DNA from: Chryseobacterium phosphatilyticum
GTDB lineage: Bacteria > Bacteroidota > Bacteroidia > Flavobacteriales > Weeksellaceae
Reading direction: 5' to 3'
Length of the DNA: 64,000 bases
Assembly: GCF_002899825.2 (NCBI RefSeq)
Contig: NZ_PPED02000005.1
Coordinates: forward strand, 1-64,000
In this document: positions 41,521 through 52,400 of the stretch, piece by piece
Position numbering within the stretch: the stretch's first letter is position 1
Layout: the number at the start of each line of letters is the position of its first letter
Notes under the pieces: generated by a model
Seen by the model: only the letters and a program-made list of their open reading frames with translations
Told to the model about the DNA's origin: nothing
Database searches by the model: none
Made by a program: the position numbers and the translations under genes

Positions 41521-43635
41521 TTAAAATTTGTATTCAATGACGAAGGTTCCTCTCATACCCAATGCATTGACGAATTCACTGTCCCTTGCTGTCCACCAGG
41601 CGATAGCGGGTTGGTATTTTTTATTGAAAAGATTTTCGATACCTAAAGATAGTTTCCAGTTACGGTTAACTTCATAGCTTGATTTGAAATTGAAAACCGT
41701 ATACTCCGGTACATACCCTTCACCATAAGAATATAATCCGGTTTTAATATTTGGACTAAATCTGTTTTGAGTGAATGAATGAAGCATATCCAGCCCTACA
41801 GACAATGCAGGAACAGGTCGTGCCTGAATGTAGGCGAGCACTTTAGGTGCTGAGATTCTACTGTTGTTGATCTTCGTAGAATAATCTCCATCATCTTTTA
41901 CGGATGTGATTCCTTCCATCCAGCTGTAGCTTCCACCAAACTGGAGCCATTTTGCAGGGGTAAAGTGTAAAAATCCTTCCACTCCATATACTATTTCCGG
42001 GGATCTCTGGATCATCAGGGCTCTGTCAGGACTCTGTACGAATGAGGCTCCCAGTTTTGAAGTACTTACATAAGAAGTCAACTCATAATTCAGCCAGTTG
42101 GAAAGTTGCCCTGTTGCTCCCAGTTCATAATTATTGACAATAATGGGTTTTGTTTCAAGACTTTTAATGGTTTCTGATGTTGAGGTTCTTAAGATTCTTC
42201 CCAATTCATTGATAGAGTAGGCCTGTGAAAAACTTGCGAAAAGATTGATATAAGGCTCAACATTGTATCGGACTCCAATATTTCCCACTAAAGCATTGTA
42301 GTTAAGTTTTCCTCCTTCTACGGGAATGCTCTTGGTAAATGTTCCGTCACTTTTAATTACGGAAAGGGTATTAAAGTCATCCACATTCACTTTGATGTTT
42401 TCATAACGTAGTCCCGCCTTAATGGTCAATTTTTTGAACAGGTCAACTTTCGCCAATAAGAAAGGGGCAATATTGGTCATGCTCATATGTGGAGTCCAGA
42501 ATCTGCCATCTTCAAGCTTCTGTACTGTTTTATCGTTCAGGATATCTACTCCATAGATGATTTCTCCCTGAGAGTTGGCAGTATTCCAAAGTTGGGTATC
42601 AAAATTAAATCGGGCACCTGCTTTTTTAGAAAGTACATTGGATTGACCACCGTTAAAGAAGGTATCACTATACCCATAAACGGTTTTAAAATCCTGATAA
42701 TAAAGATTGATGTTTAGAGAAGTTCCGGCAAAAAGGTTTTTATTGTCATAACTGAGTCTGATATTGTGGTTTTTTGGTGTTCCCTGAGGAGTTGTTTCCA
42801 ATCCTTTTCCCAACCCTTCACCAATGGTAGGTTTCGTACCATACTTTCCTGTACTTAGACCCAGATTAAGATCTGATCTTGAGGAATAACCGATATAAGA
42901 TGCTTCAATTCTTTGATTATCGTTAATAGTATAGCCTAATTTCAACAACCCGTTGTAGTTGTCCATTTTAGCGGTACTGTAAGTCGGGCTTAGGAAAACA
43001 CCGTCTGCATCTTTCATATATCCCGTTCTTTCATACGCTAATGAAAGGGTGTAATCAAATTTGTTGACTTTACCGGATAAAAGCTGGCTGGCTCTGAGTC
43101 CTAATGTACCTCCATAAGGTTGACCGGTAAAACCAATCTGTGATATTCCGGAAATCTTCTGATCTGTTTTATTTCTTTTTGTGATATAATTGATGATTCC
43201 TCCGTCGGCACCATTTCCGTAAATAGAAGAAGCGCCTTTAATCACCTCAATTCTTTCAATGGCTGAAGGGTCTATGGATCTCAGGTCTCTTGCTCCGTTT
43301 CGAAGTGGGGTAGACTGTGGGATTCCGTCAATTAATACCAATACCTGACGACCTCTTAGTGTCTGTCCGGTGTTGGAAGTCTGTCCCGAATTGGTTCCTA
43401 AACTGGGAACCGTATACTGCAGAATGCTCGTAATATCAGAATTGACCGTCAACTGAGACTGAATCTGCTTTTCTCCAACTATTGTGATGGAACTGGGAAC
43501 CTCTTTAATGTTCTCCTTTTTTCGGGAAGCCGTCATCACCACCTCATCCACATTCTGGGTTTGTAAACTATCTTTTACCTGACCAAAAACCATTGTAGTT
43601 CCAAGGCTGGCAGCTGATAAAATTGCTTTTTTCAT
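41521..43635 (-). CDS. TonB-dependent outer-membrane receptor (copy C)
   Basis: A 704-residue outer-membrane transporter. The signal peptide is MKKAILSAASLGTTMVFG. The TonB box region is probably NVDEVVMTASRKKENIKEVP. The plug contains TLRGRQVLVLIDGIPQS and IERIEVIKGASSIYGNGADGG in consecutive segments. The 22-strand barrel ends in FVIEYKF, with the terminal Phe needed for assembly. The start codon overlaps the stop codon of the upstream PepSY gene by one base (TAATG), so translation is probably coupled and ATG 43635 is the real start. A siderophore substrate is inferred from context. Confidence 0.92.
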   Translation of the reverse strand: MKKAILSAASLGTTMVFGQVKDSLQTQNVDEVVMTASRKKENIKEVPSSITIVGEKQIQSQLTVNSDITSILQYTVPSLGTNSGQTSNTGQTLRGRQVLVLIDGIPQSTPLRNGARDLRSIDPSAIERIEVIKGASSIYGNGADGGIINYITKRNKTDQKISGISQIGFTGQPYGGTLGLRASQLLSGKVNKFDYTLSLAYERTGYMKDADGVFLSPTYSTAKMDNYNGLLKLGYTINDNQRIEASYIGYSSRSDLNLGLSTGKYGTKPTIGEGLGKGLETTPQGTPKNHNIRLSYDNKNLFAGTSLNINLYYQDFKTVYGYSDTFFNGGQSNVLSKKAGARFNFDTQLWNTANSQGEIIYGVDILNDKTVQKLEDGRFWTPHMSMTNIAPFLLAKVDLFKKLTIKAGLRYENIKVNVDDFNTLSVIKSDGTFTKSIPVEGGKLNYNALVGNIGVRYNVEPYINLFASFSQAYSINELGRILRTSTSETIKSLETKPIIVNNYELGATGQLSNWLNYELTSYVSTSKLGASFVQSPDRALMIQRSPEIVYGVEGFLHFTPAKWLQFGGSYSWMEGITSVKDDGDYSTKINNSRISAPKVLAYIQARPVPALSVGLDMLHSFTQNRFSPNIKTGLYSYGEGYVPEYTVFNFKSSYEVNRNWKLSLGIENLFNKKYQPAIAWWTARDSEFVNALGMRGTFVIEYKF

Positions 43636-44837
43636 TATATTTTCTTTCCTTGTTTCTTTCTTTTTCCCCACCAAACCAGAAATCCGGTAACAGGGAGTGA
43701 GGTGCAGATAAGGCCTGCGATAAACCATATGATTTTTCCGAATAATCCGAAATAAGATCCGGTGTGGACATCATAATTGGCATTCGCATATTTTTCTGCG
43801 GCTTTTAGTTTGTGATGAGGTTTATGGGCTAGTAGTTTTCCTGAATATTTGTCGAAAGTAAGAAGGTTTCTTTCACTGAATCTTCCATCCTGGCCATACA
43901 CGGTGACCGGAAGGTTTTTAAGCTCCTTTCCTTTTTTATTTTTTCCATTTAAAGTAATCCTGAAACTGGATGATCCTGCATATAGTTTTTCTGTCTGAAG
44001 TGCTGCGTTATCAAAAACGGCATCTGTCTTTACCATAAGAGAATCCGGGGATTTGATTTCCTTTTCTTTAGGAAGTTCCCAATAACCGGATATGGCAAGA
44101 TTAAAAGTATTCTTCACATACGGATAAGCAAAATAGATTCCGGTAACACTCATCACCAGAGCAATAAATGAGGCATAAAACCCCAATACATTATGAAGGT
44201 CGTAGTTTTTGCGCTTCCAGTTTTTTACATTTTCCCAATTGAACCAGAACCTTCCTTTTCTGGAATTTTTATTTTTCGGCCACCACAGAATAATTCCTGT
44301 GATCAGCATGATGATAAATAATACAGTGGGAATTCCTGTCACATAAGGTCCCCACTCAGAATTGAGTAAAAGTCCCCAGTGGATATATTTCAGGATATTA
44401 AATACATCATACTTTTCATTATAAACAGCGATGATCTCTCCTGTATACTGATTGACATACACCTGCTTGTTGATGAGAACCTGTTGAAAATAATTCCATC
44501 CTTTTTTGCTCTTTTCGTAGTAAAGGAAACGATAAGATTTACTTTTATCCAAAGGAATTTCAACCGAGCTTACAGGATATTTCTCGTTAAGCTCCAAACT
44601 TATCTTCTCACGAAGAAGGTTGATGGATAATGGTTTTGAATTGATATCATTTTGCTTTACATAAATGGCTTCTTTACGAAGACTATTTTGTACTTCATCC
44701 TTAAAAATATACAAAGTCCCCGAAAGAGAGATGATGAAAATGATGATGCCAACAGATAAACCAAACCATAAATGCAGTTTGGCAGACCATTTCTTTGTAG
44801 GAGAAATTTTCTTTTTATGATGTTGCTTTTTTCTCAT
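43635..44837 (-). CDS. PepSY-associated transmembrane protein (copy B)
   Basis: A 400-residue paralogue of the PepSY_TM protein at 40259. Shared features are the start MRKKQHHKKK, KWSAKLHLWFGLSVG, IHWGLLL, VTGIPTVLFIIMLITGIILW and WKRKNYDLHNVLGFYAS. ANYDVHTGSYFGLFGKIIWF is near the end. The central periplasmic part differs from copy A, suggesting a different partner or substrate. It probably passes electrons to, or takes part in iron release from, ferric siderophore. Its stop overlaps the next receptor's start by one base. Confidence 0.88.
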   Translation of the reverse strand: MRKKQHHKKKISPTKKWSAKLHLWFGLSVGIIIFIISLSGTLYIFKDEVQNSLRKEAIYVKQNDINSKPLSINLLREKISLELNEKYPVSSVEIPLDKSKSYRFLYYEKSKKGWNYFQQVLINKQVYVNQYTGEIIAVYNEKYDVFNILKYIHWGLLLNSEWGPYVTGIPTVLFIIMLITGIILWWPKNKNSRKGRFWFNWENVKNWKRKNYDLHNVLGFYASFIALVMSVTGIYFAYPYVKNTFNLAISGYWELPKEKEIKSPDSLMVKTDAVFDNAALQTEKLYAGSSSFRITLNGKNKKGKELKNLPVTVYGQDGRFSERNLLTFDKYSGKLLAHKPHHKLKAAEKYANANYDVHTGSYFGLFGKIIWFIAGLICTSLPVTGFLVWWGKRKKQGKKI

Positions 44838-44840
44838 AGC

Positions 44841-44867
44841 AAAAAGTTAACCCCAGGTGGGGTTAAC
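44841..44867 (-). terminator. Hairpin terminator/attenuator inside the iron-uptake locus
   Basis: On the minus strand GTTAACCCC pairs with GGGGTTAAC around ACCT and is followed by five Ts. It lies between receptor B and PepSY copy B and could limit read-through to the distal genes. Confidence 0.75.
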
Positions 44868-44879
44868 CTTTATATAGTA

Positions 44880-47039
44880 TTAAAATTTGTATCCGATTGA
44901 TAGTCTCCAGTTGCGTGGCGCGTTGTAAATCCAGGCATATTCACCTGAGTCACCTCTATAACCGCTGTAAAGCTTTTTGTTAAGGACATTATTCAACATT
45001 AGATTGACATCAAATTTCTTAGCAACATAAGAAACTCCGAAGTTGGTATCAAAATAATCCGGAAGGCTCTGATCTTTTGTAGCACCTACTCCGAACCAGG
45101 ATTGTCTTCCGCCCTGATACTGGTAACCTGCTGATATTCCGAAACCTTTCATAAGGCCATTTTCAAACCTATAGTTTACCCATGTATTTTGTACATTTTT
45201 AGCATTCCCCGGAGACTGAATTCCAATTCTTGTAGGGTCTGTGTCTTTGATGGTTTTTGCATCTGTATACGCATAGTTGATGATAATGTTCAACCCTTTG
45301 ATGATTTCTCCTTTGATATCGGTTTCAAAACCTCTTGCTCTCTGCTCTCCTGAAGCCATCTGAAAAGGAACACCTCCATTTTGTTCTTTAGGCCCTGCTA
45401 CAAGAATATTTTGTCTTCTGATCTCATATATGGCAAAAGTAGAGTTCCATTTTCCTCCAAACCAGTCTTTCTTTAGTCCAAATTCAATATTCTGCCCTTT
45501 GAATGGATCTGTAATAGAAGTAGAGTTGATTCCTGTTCCGGATTGTGGTACAAAGGTTTTATCATAAATACCATAAGCAGAAAAGTTTTCATTAATTGAA
45601 TAACTGATTCCTACTCTAGGAGTAAATTCTCCTGCTTTATTTCTGGGAACAACATTTCCAGGGGAATAATAAGGATAGCCGGCATATGTGGTACCGCTTG
45701 TATATCTTCCTGCCAATGTTAATCTTAGCTTATTGTTGAACATTTCAATCTGATCCTGAGCGTAATATGATGTATATTTTACACCCTCATCATCATAAAA
45801 TGGAGCTGAAGAGTTTAAAGTATAAAAATCAGCAGAAGGAAGCTTAGAAGGATCTACACCATATTGTACATTATAAATGTCAATAGGGAATGGTCCTCCT
45901 GCAAAAGATGAAAAGTCGGCATTGTACTTTCTATCTCCGTAATCGAATCCTGCAATAATTTTGTGTACAATATTTCCTGTATTAAGGGTACCTCTTACAT
46001 AGGTCTGGAAAATATGGTTTTTCCCTTTCGCCTGCCAGTTGCTTACTGTTCTGTTTAAAACATTTTTATTATTGGGGTCAAATGTTCCCCACCATGAACC
46101 TCCGTCATAATTCAGGTCCATATAAGCATATTGCGTACTCCAAACCCAGTCTTTGAATAACTTCTGATCTAAAGTTAAAAATAAGCTTTGATCTTTTACT
46201 TCTGTTTTCTTGAAATTAGGATCATTAAAGTTGGTATGTACATTCAGTGAAGCATATCCGTCGTTAGACATCAGGTAAGCGCCCGGCTGATTGAATTTTA
46301 AATACTGATAGTTGTATTGAGCTGTAAAAGTAGTGGTCTTTGTTGGTCTGAAAGTAATAGACGGAGCAACAATAATTTTGCTTGTTTTATCATTTTCAAC
46401 CCATGATTTATTAGAGCTTCCCATTAAATTGATACGGTAGTCTAAAACACCGTCTTTTACAAGAACTCCATCCAGATCTGCCTCGCCTCTGAAAAGGTTA
46501 TAGCTTCCCGTTGTGAAACGTACACTGTTAGCAAATTTCCCGGTAGGCTTTTTTGTTACCACATTATAAAATCCGGCAGGATCTCCCATAGAACCCATAA
46601 ATCCGGCAGGACCTTTTACAAACTCTATTCTATCTATGATAGATGCATCAGGATTAATAGGACCCCATGTAGAGGAAACATTCATCCCGTTCATAAAAGT
46701 AGCAATACTTGCGCCTCTCATGAAGACATTGGAATAGACATTATCCCAGTGTTCTACTTTTCTTGCTCCACTTACGTTACGAACAATTCCTTCAGACATA
46801 TTCAGTGTTATCTGATCAGCCAGAACCTGAGAACTTACAGACTGCACATTCTGAGGAAGCTCAAGAATAGGTGTTTGAATTCTTAATGAACCTGAAACCT
46901 CATTCAGCTTGTACTTCTGATAATATCTTCCGTTGACAACAACTTCTTCGATATTATTGGATTTGATGGTGTCTTTTTTTTCCTGTGCAAAACTTAACAT
47001 GGAAGTTAATAATGCAGCTCCTATTATTCTTCTTTTCAT
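44880..47039 (-). CDS. TonB-dependent siderophore receptor (copy B)
   Basis: A 719-residue outer-membrane receptor of the FhuA/FpvA-like class. The signal peptide is MKRRIIGAALLTSMLSFAQ. TonB box-like EEVVVNGRY is followed by a plug beginning with the QTPILELPQNVQSVSSQVL pattern typical of siderophore receptors. IDRIEFVKGPAGFMGSMGDP, then GFYNVVTKKP, follow. The barrel finishes with WRLSIGYKF. It lies 33 bases downstream of receptor A. The cognate siderophore cannot be named. Confidence 0.93.
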   Translation of the reverse strand: MKRRIIGAALLTSMLSFAQEKKDTIKSNNIEEVVVNGRYYQKYKLNEVSGSLRIQTPILELPQNVQSVSSQVLADQITLNMSEGIVRNVSGARKVEHWDNVYSNVFMRGASIATFMNGMNVSSTWGPINPDASIIDRIEFVKGPAGFMGSMGDPAGFYNVVTKKPTGKFANSVRFTTGSYNLFRGEADLDGVLVKDGVLDYRINLMGSSNKSWVENDKTSKIIVAPSITFRPTKTTTFTAQYNYQYLKFNQPGAYLMSNDGYASLNVHTNFNDPNFKKTEVKDQSLFLTLDQKLFKDWVWSTQYAYMDLNYDGGSWWGTFDPNNKNVLNRTVSNWQAKGKNHIFQTYVRGTLNTGNIVHKIIAGFDYGDRKYNADFSSFAGGPFPIDIYNVQYGVDPSKLPSADFYTLNSSAPFYDDEGVKYTSYYAQDQIEMFNNKLRLTLAGRYTSGTTYAGYPYYSPGNVVPRNKAGEFTPRVGISYSINENFSAYGIYDKTFVPQSGTGINSTSITDPFKGQNIEFGLKKDWFGGKWNSTFAIYEIRRQNILVAGPKEQNGGVPFQMASGEQRARGFETDIKGEIIKGLNIIINYAYTDAKTIKDTDPTRIGIQSPGNAKNVQNTWVNYRFENGLMKGFGISAGYQYQGGRQSWFGVGATKDQSLPDYFDTNFGVSYVAKKFDVNLMLNNVLNKKLYSGYRGDSGEYAWIYNAPRNWRLSIGYKF

Positions 47040-47072
47040 TGTTTATAAGGAGAGTAATTTTACTCTAACAGT

Positions 47073-49262
47073 TTAAAATTTATAAGTGAAAGTTCCTACA
47101 GCGTTAATTAACCTTTGTGGATTGGCTGTGGTATAACCGATCCAGTAATGTTGATTGGTAAAGTTGTCTACCTTTACTCCAATTCTGAATTTTTTAGCAT
47201 CATAATAAGCGCTGGCATTGAGGACAACGTAAGAAGGTAAAGTAAATACCTCGTTTGTTTTGTCTGCTGTATTGAAGTTATTGACAATTTTATTTTCACT
47301 GGCATAGTTTCCTCCAATTCCGAATCCTAAACCTTTCAGTTTTCCGTCTAAGAATTGATAGCTGGCATATAGATTTGCCAGATAAGGCGAGCCTGCCGTA
47401 TTAGGTCTTCTATTGAGTACTGATTCATCAGATTGAGTGTATTTTGAATCGTTGTAGCTGAATCCGGCAATTGCTGTGAAACCTTTTAGTAAGTAAGCAT
47501 TGATTTCCAACTCGACGCCACGACTTATAATAGTTCCGTCCTGCACTTGTGCGCGTGGGTCTGCAGCGCCAATTGCATTTCTCAAAACATCTTTTACTTT
47601 GATGTTGTAATAACTGAATGTAGAAGATACTTTGCCATTAAATAAATTGGTTTTGATTCCTCCTTCCATTTGGTTGGCCTGTTCAGGAACAGGAGTTACA
47701 GTTGCTCCGGAAGCGTTCACATAATAATTAAGGTTTTTAAAACTGTTTTGATAATTTCCAAAAACAGAAACCTTGTCTTTTATAAGCTCATACACAACTC
47801 CTAATTTCGGAGAGAAAAATGTCTGGTCTAGTTTTTTATTTTCTCCTGAATTATCAGGCTTGTTAGTGAAATTGTCTACTCTTAATGCCATGAGCACATT
47901 AAGATTATCGGTAATGTTTAAAACGTTTGATAAATATACTGCGTAGTTCTCTTGTATTCCTTTTATAAGGTAAGGCTTTTCATTTCCTGCTAAGGCATTG
48001 TACTGAGCTTGAAGAGCAGAGCCGTTAAAGTTCGTGTAATCAAATCCTGATTGATGTAAAGGAACGGGTATTGATGTGCCTTGTGAATCTTTATCAAATC
48101 CGTTGACGTCATAGAAATTCTGATCATTGTTTACTCTCAAATAATCAAAACCTAAAACCACTCTGTTTCTCAGATTCCCGATTTTAAAATCACCATTAAA
48201 ATTCTGTTGAAAATTAAGGGATTTTTTTCTACTGTCTCGGGTAGATTGGTCACTTCTATACATGCTATCAGCGTTATCCCCCATAAAATATAAATAAGGC
48301 ATAAATCCGTTAGAATAGCTGGATGAGGTACTGAAATTGGTATTTGAAGTTATTGAGTTTGAGATTTTATAATTAACCTGTCCGAAAAAATTAATACTTC
48401 TTCCCGTATTGGTAAGGTCTTTTCCGAGATATGAATTTTTATAATCGAGATTAAGATCTTTGATATTGTTTACTTTTTGGAGATATTTACCAGAATAGAA
48501 GAAAAAGGTCTGATCAGTCATATTCTTCATCTGAAATAACTCCATATCAAGATTAATACTTAATCTGTCATTGGGTTTATAGCTTAAGCTCGGAGCAATA
48601 GCCAGATTTCTTCTAAATCCTTCTGTTTGGAAAGTCCCTTCGTTGGTATAAGCTGAGTTTAAACGGAATAAAAGTTTTTTATCCTGGGTAAGGGGAGTAT
48701 TGATATCCACTGCAGCTCTGTAAGTATCGTAGCTTCCACCAGCTACACTGATATTTCCACCAAATGCTTCATAGGGCTTTTTGGTTACACGGTTGATTAC
48801 ACCACCGTAACTTGACAATAAGCTTCCGAAAAGAGTTCCTGAGGGTCCTTTCAGAACCTCTATTTTTTCCAGGTTTATGGCATCTATTGTTCCGGTTACT
48901 GCTCCAAGTACTCCGTTTCTTAAAGAATTGGAAGATACAAAACCTCTCAAACTTACATAGGCACCACCGTCACCTGCTCTTCCATTTGAAGTCCACATCG
49001 GTTGTAATCCCGGGATGTTTTTTAAAGCATCGTCTACGGTATAAAGTCCTTGATTTTCTAAAATGACTTTATTAATACTTGAATATACTTGTGGATTTTC
49101 AATAGCCTTAAGGGGCATTTTATTTGAATATTCACTATCTTTCTTGATATAAGTGTTGATAAGTACTACTTCATCAATGCTTTTTGTGTTAACAGTATCT
49201 TTTTTTTGAGCATAGGTCACCAAAGATCCCAGAAGGGAAGCACAGATTAGTACATTTTTCAT
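47073..49262 (-). CDS. TonB-dependent siderophore receptor (copy A)
   Basis: A 729-residue outer-membrane receptor. The signal peptide is MKNVLICASLLGSLVTYAQ; ATG 49262 is chosen over a start three codons upstream because it opens the signal peptide. The plug carries DDALKNIPGLQPMW, YVSLRGF, NLEKIEVLKGPSGTLFGS and GGVINRVTKKP. The barrel ends in GTFTYKF. It is the first gene of the minus-strand iron-uptake locus. A -7 element TATATTTG lies at 49287-49280, and the palindrome TGATATTTATCA (49321-49332) upstream could be part of a Fur-type operator, though the match is weak. Confidence 0.92.
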   Translation of the reverse strand: MKNVLICASLLGSLVTYAQKKDTVNTKSIDEVVLINTYIKKDSEYSNKMPLKAIENPQVYSSINKVILENQGLYTVDDALKNIPGLQPMWTSNGRAGDGGAYVSLRGFVSSNSLRNGVLGAVTGTIDAINLEKIEVLKGPSGTLFGSLLSSYGGVINRVTKKPYEAFGGNISVAGGSYDTYRAAVDINTPLTQDKKLLFRLNSAYTNEGTFQTEGFRRNLAIAPSLSYKPNDRLSINLDMELFQMKNMTDQTFFFYSGKYLQKVNNIKDLNLDYKNSYLGKDLTNTGRSINFFGQVNYKISNSITSNTNFSTSSSYSNGFMPYLYFMGDNADSMYRSDQSTRDSRKKSLNFQQNFNGDFKIGNLRNRVVLGFDYLRVNNDQNFYDVNGFDKDSQGTSIPVPLHQSGFDYTNFNGSALQAQYNALAGNEKPYLIKGIQENYAVYLSNVLNITDNLNVLMALRVDNFTNKPDNSGENKKLDQTFFSPKLGVVYELIKDKVSVFGNYQNSFKNLNYYVNASGATVTPVPEQANQMEGGIKTNLFNGKVSSTFSYYNIKVKDVLRNAIGAADPRAQVQDGTIISRGVELEINAYLLKGFTAIAGFSYNDSKYTQSDESVLNRRPNTAGSPYLANLYASYQFLDGKLKGLGFGIGGNYASENKIVNNFNTADKTNEVFTLPSYVVLNASAYYDAKKFRIGVKVDNFTNQHYWIGYTTANPQRLINAVGTFTYKF

Positions 49263-49279
49263 GAAAGTCAAATTTTCTG

Positions 49280-49332
49280 CAAATATATTATTTTTAACTG
49301 TTCTAAATAAATAATAATATTGATATTTATCA
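49280..49332 (-). promoter_or_regulatory. Promoter region of the siderophore-receptor locus
   Basis: TATATTTG (minus strand, 49287-49280) fits TAnnTTTG and lies 17 bases before the start codon. An AT-rich palindrome TGATATTTATCA lies 33 bases further upstream and might bind Fur. The Fur call is speculative. Confidence 0.4.
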
Positions 49333-49356
49333 TAAAATTATTATACAATAGATAAT

Positions 49357-49393
49357 AAAAAACCGTTCCGGCTAATGCCAGAACGGTTTTTTA
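49357..49393 (-). terminator. Terminator of secA
   Basis: AAAAAACCGTTC pairs with GAACGGTTTTTT around a 13-base loop. It lies 22 bases beyond the secA stop codon. Confidence 0.88.
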
Positions 49394-49414
49394 TAAAATA
49401 TTATTAATTATTTC

Positions 49415-52400
49415 TTATGCAGGAATTTCCCCTTTGTATAAGAACGAAATAATTTCTTTGTTCAATTTATCGATCATTTCACTGAATAAGTGGAAAGATT
49501 CCTGTTTGTAAATCACAAGTGGATCTTTCTGCTCGTAAACCGCACCTTGAGATGATCTTCTTAGGTCATCCATTTCACGTAGGTGAAGTTTCCAGTTTTC
49601 ATCGATGATAGATAGTGTGATATTCTTTTCAAAGTCATTCACTAAGCTTTCACACTGGGTTTCATAAGCTTCTTTAAGGTCTGCAACGATGGTCATTGTT
49701 TTGTGTCCATCTGTGAAAGGAACCTGAATCATTTTGAACATTGAACCCTGATTCTGATATACATTCTCAATGATTGGGAATGATTTCTCCTTCAATAAGT
49801 TCAGTTTCATTGCGTAATCTTCCTGAGCAGCCTTGAATAAGATATTGGTCAGATCCTGAATGTTTTTATTACTAAAATCATTTTGAGAAACCGGCGATTC
49901 CATCGTAAATGTTTTAATGATTTCGTATTCAAAATCTTTATAATTTCCTGTAGCTTTTCCTTTCGCGACGATAGAATTAGCCACATCAAATATCATATTT
50001 GTGATATCATATTTCAAGTGATCTCCGAAAAGAGCATTCTTTCTTCTCTTGTAGATAACGTCACGTTGTTTGTTCATTACGTCATCGTATTCAAGAAGTC
50101 TCTTTCTCGTTCCGAAGTTATTCTCTTCTACTTTTTTCTGAGCTCTTTCGATAGATTTACTGATCATAGAATGCTGAATTACTTCACCTTCTTTATGACC
50201 CATTCTGTCCATCATTTTAGCGATTCTTTCAGAACCGAATAAACGCATCAGGTTATCTTCAAGAGACACATAGAACTGAGAACTTCCCGGATCTCCCTGA
50301 CGTCCCGCTCTACCTCTTAGCTGTCTGTCAACACGTCTTGAATCATGTCTTTCAGTACCGATGATGGCTAAACCTCCTGCTTCTTTTACTTCTTTTGAAA
50401 GCTTAATGTCGGTACCACGACCCGCCATATTGGTAGCGATGGTTACAACTCCCGGTTGTCCGGCTCCTGCAACGATCTCAGCTTCCTTCTTGTGAAGTTT
50501 TGCATTCAATACCTGGTGTTGAATTTTTCTTAATTGAAGCGCCTTTGAAAGTAATTGAGAAATCTCAACAGATGTAGTTCCTACAAGTACAGGTCTTTTT
50601 TCTGCGGTTAATCTTTCAATCTCCTCAATTACAGCATTATATTTTTCTCTATTGGTTTTGAAAACCAAATCTTGTCTGTCATGTCTTAAAATAGGGCGGT
50701 TGGTTGGAATTACCACAACGTCTAATTTGTAGATTTCCCAAAGTTCTCCAGCCTCTGTTTCCGCTGTTCCTGTCATTCCCGCAAGTTTGTTGTACATACG
50801 GAAATAGTTCTGCAGGGTAACCGTAGCAAAAGTTTGAGTAGCGGCTTCAATTTTTACATTTTCTTTCGCCTCGATCGCCTGGTGAAGACCGTCTGAATAA
50901 CGACGTCCCTCCATGATACGACCTGTCTGCTCGTCAACAATTTTTACTTCCCCATCGATTACTACGTATTCATCATCTTTTTCAAATAATGTATATGCTT
51001 TCAATAGCTGGCTCATTGTATGAACGCGCTCTGATTTTTCAGCAAAATCACCGAAAAGTCTTTCTTTAGCCTCAAATTCTTCTTCTTTAGATAGATTTTT
51101 AGCTTCTACTTCAGCGATTTCTGTTCCGATATCCGGAAGAACGAAGAAGTTCGGGTCAGAGTTCCCCTGAGACATATACTCAACTCCTTTATCTGTAAGA
51201 TCAACCTGATTGTTTTTCTCTTCGATAACGAAGTAAAGGTCTTTATCTACAATCGGCATATCACGGTTGTTATCCTGCATATATTGAGCCTCAACTTTCT
51301 GAAGCAATGCTCTGTTTCCGCTTTCTGATAAGAATTTAATTAATTGTCTGTTTTTAGGAAGCCCTCTGTAAGCCTGAAGCAGCTTGAATCCTCCTTCTTT
51401 AGTATTTCCTGCTGCGATTAATTTTTTCGCTTCATTGAAAATAGCAGAAACAGTCTTTTTCTGAACTTCAACGATTCTGTCGATAGAAGGCTTAAGAACA
51501 TCGAATTCCTGTCTGTCTCCCTGAGGAACTGGACCTGAAATAATCAATGGTGTTCTTGCATCATCTACCAATACGGAGTCTACCTCATCCACGATCGCAA
51601 AGTTCAATTCTCTTTGTACCAGTTCTGAAGGTGAAGTCACCATGTTATCTCTCAGATAATCGAAACCAAATTCGTTGTTGGTTCCATAAGTAATATCTGA
51701 ATTGTATGCTTTTCTTCTTCCGTCTGAGTTCGGTTGGTGATTATCAATACAGTCGATTGACATCCCATGGAACTGATACAATGGTCCCATCCAAGCGGAG
51801 TCTCTTTTTGCAAGGTAGTCGTTCACGGTTACAACGTGAACCCCTCTTTCCGGAAGTGAATTTAAGTAAATAGGTAATGTCCCTACCAAAGTTTTACCTT
51901 CACCGGTTGCCATTTCAGCAATTTTACCACTGTGAAGAATAATACCTCCGATAAACTGAACATCATAGTGGACCATATCCCAAACTACTGGAGTTCCGGC
52001 AGCATCCCATGAGTTTTTCCAAACAGCTTGGTCTCCCTGAATTTCAACGAAATCTTTCCCTGCAGCAGCCAGTTCTCTATCCCAGTCACTTGCTGTTACA
52101 CGGATTTCCCCATTCTGCGCCCATCTTCTTGCTGTTTCTTTGATCAATGCAAAGGCTTCCGGAAGGACCTGAAGGAGAACTTTTTCTTCAATTTCGTATG
52201 ATTCTTTCTTTAAAGACTCAATTTTTGAGAAAAGAGCTTCTTTCTCATCAACGTTTGTTGAATTTTTTATCTGCTCTTTAATTTGTTCTATTTGAGCTGT
52301 GATTTTGCTGGTTGCAGATTTTATATTCTCTTTAAATTCAGCAGTTTTTTGTCTCAAACCATCATCCGACAATTGTTGAATGTTGGGTTCTACAGCTTTG

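Noticed and set aside
49303-49335. Fur box upstream of the siderophore receptors
   Set aside because: The AT-rich palindrome does not match a GATAATGATAATCATTATC-type site well enough to call.
49883-50242. Plus-strand frame inside secA
   Set aside because: Antisense shadow of a highly conserved coding region, without any family signal. The same holds for other long antisense frames in mutL, ftsZ and the receptors.
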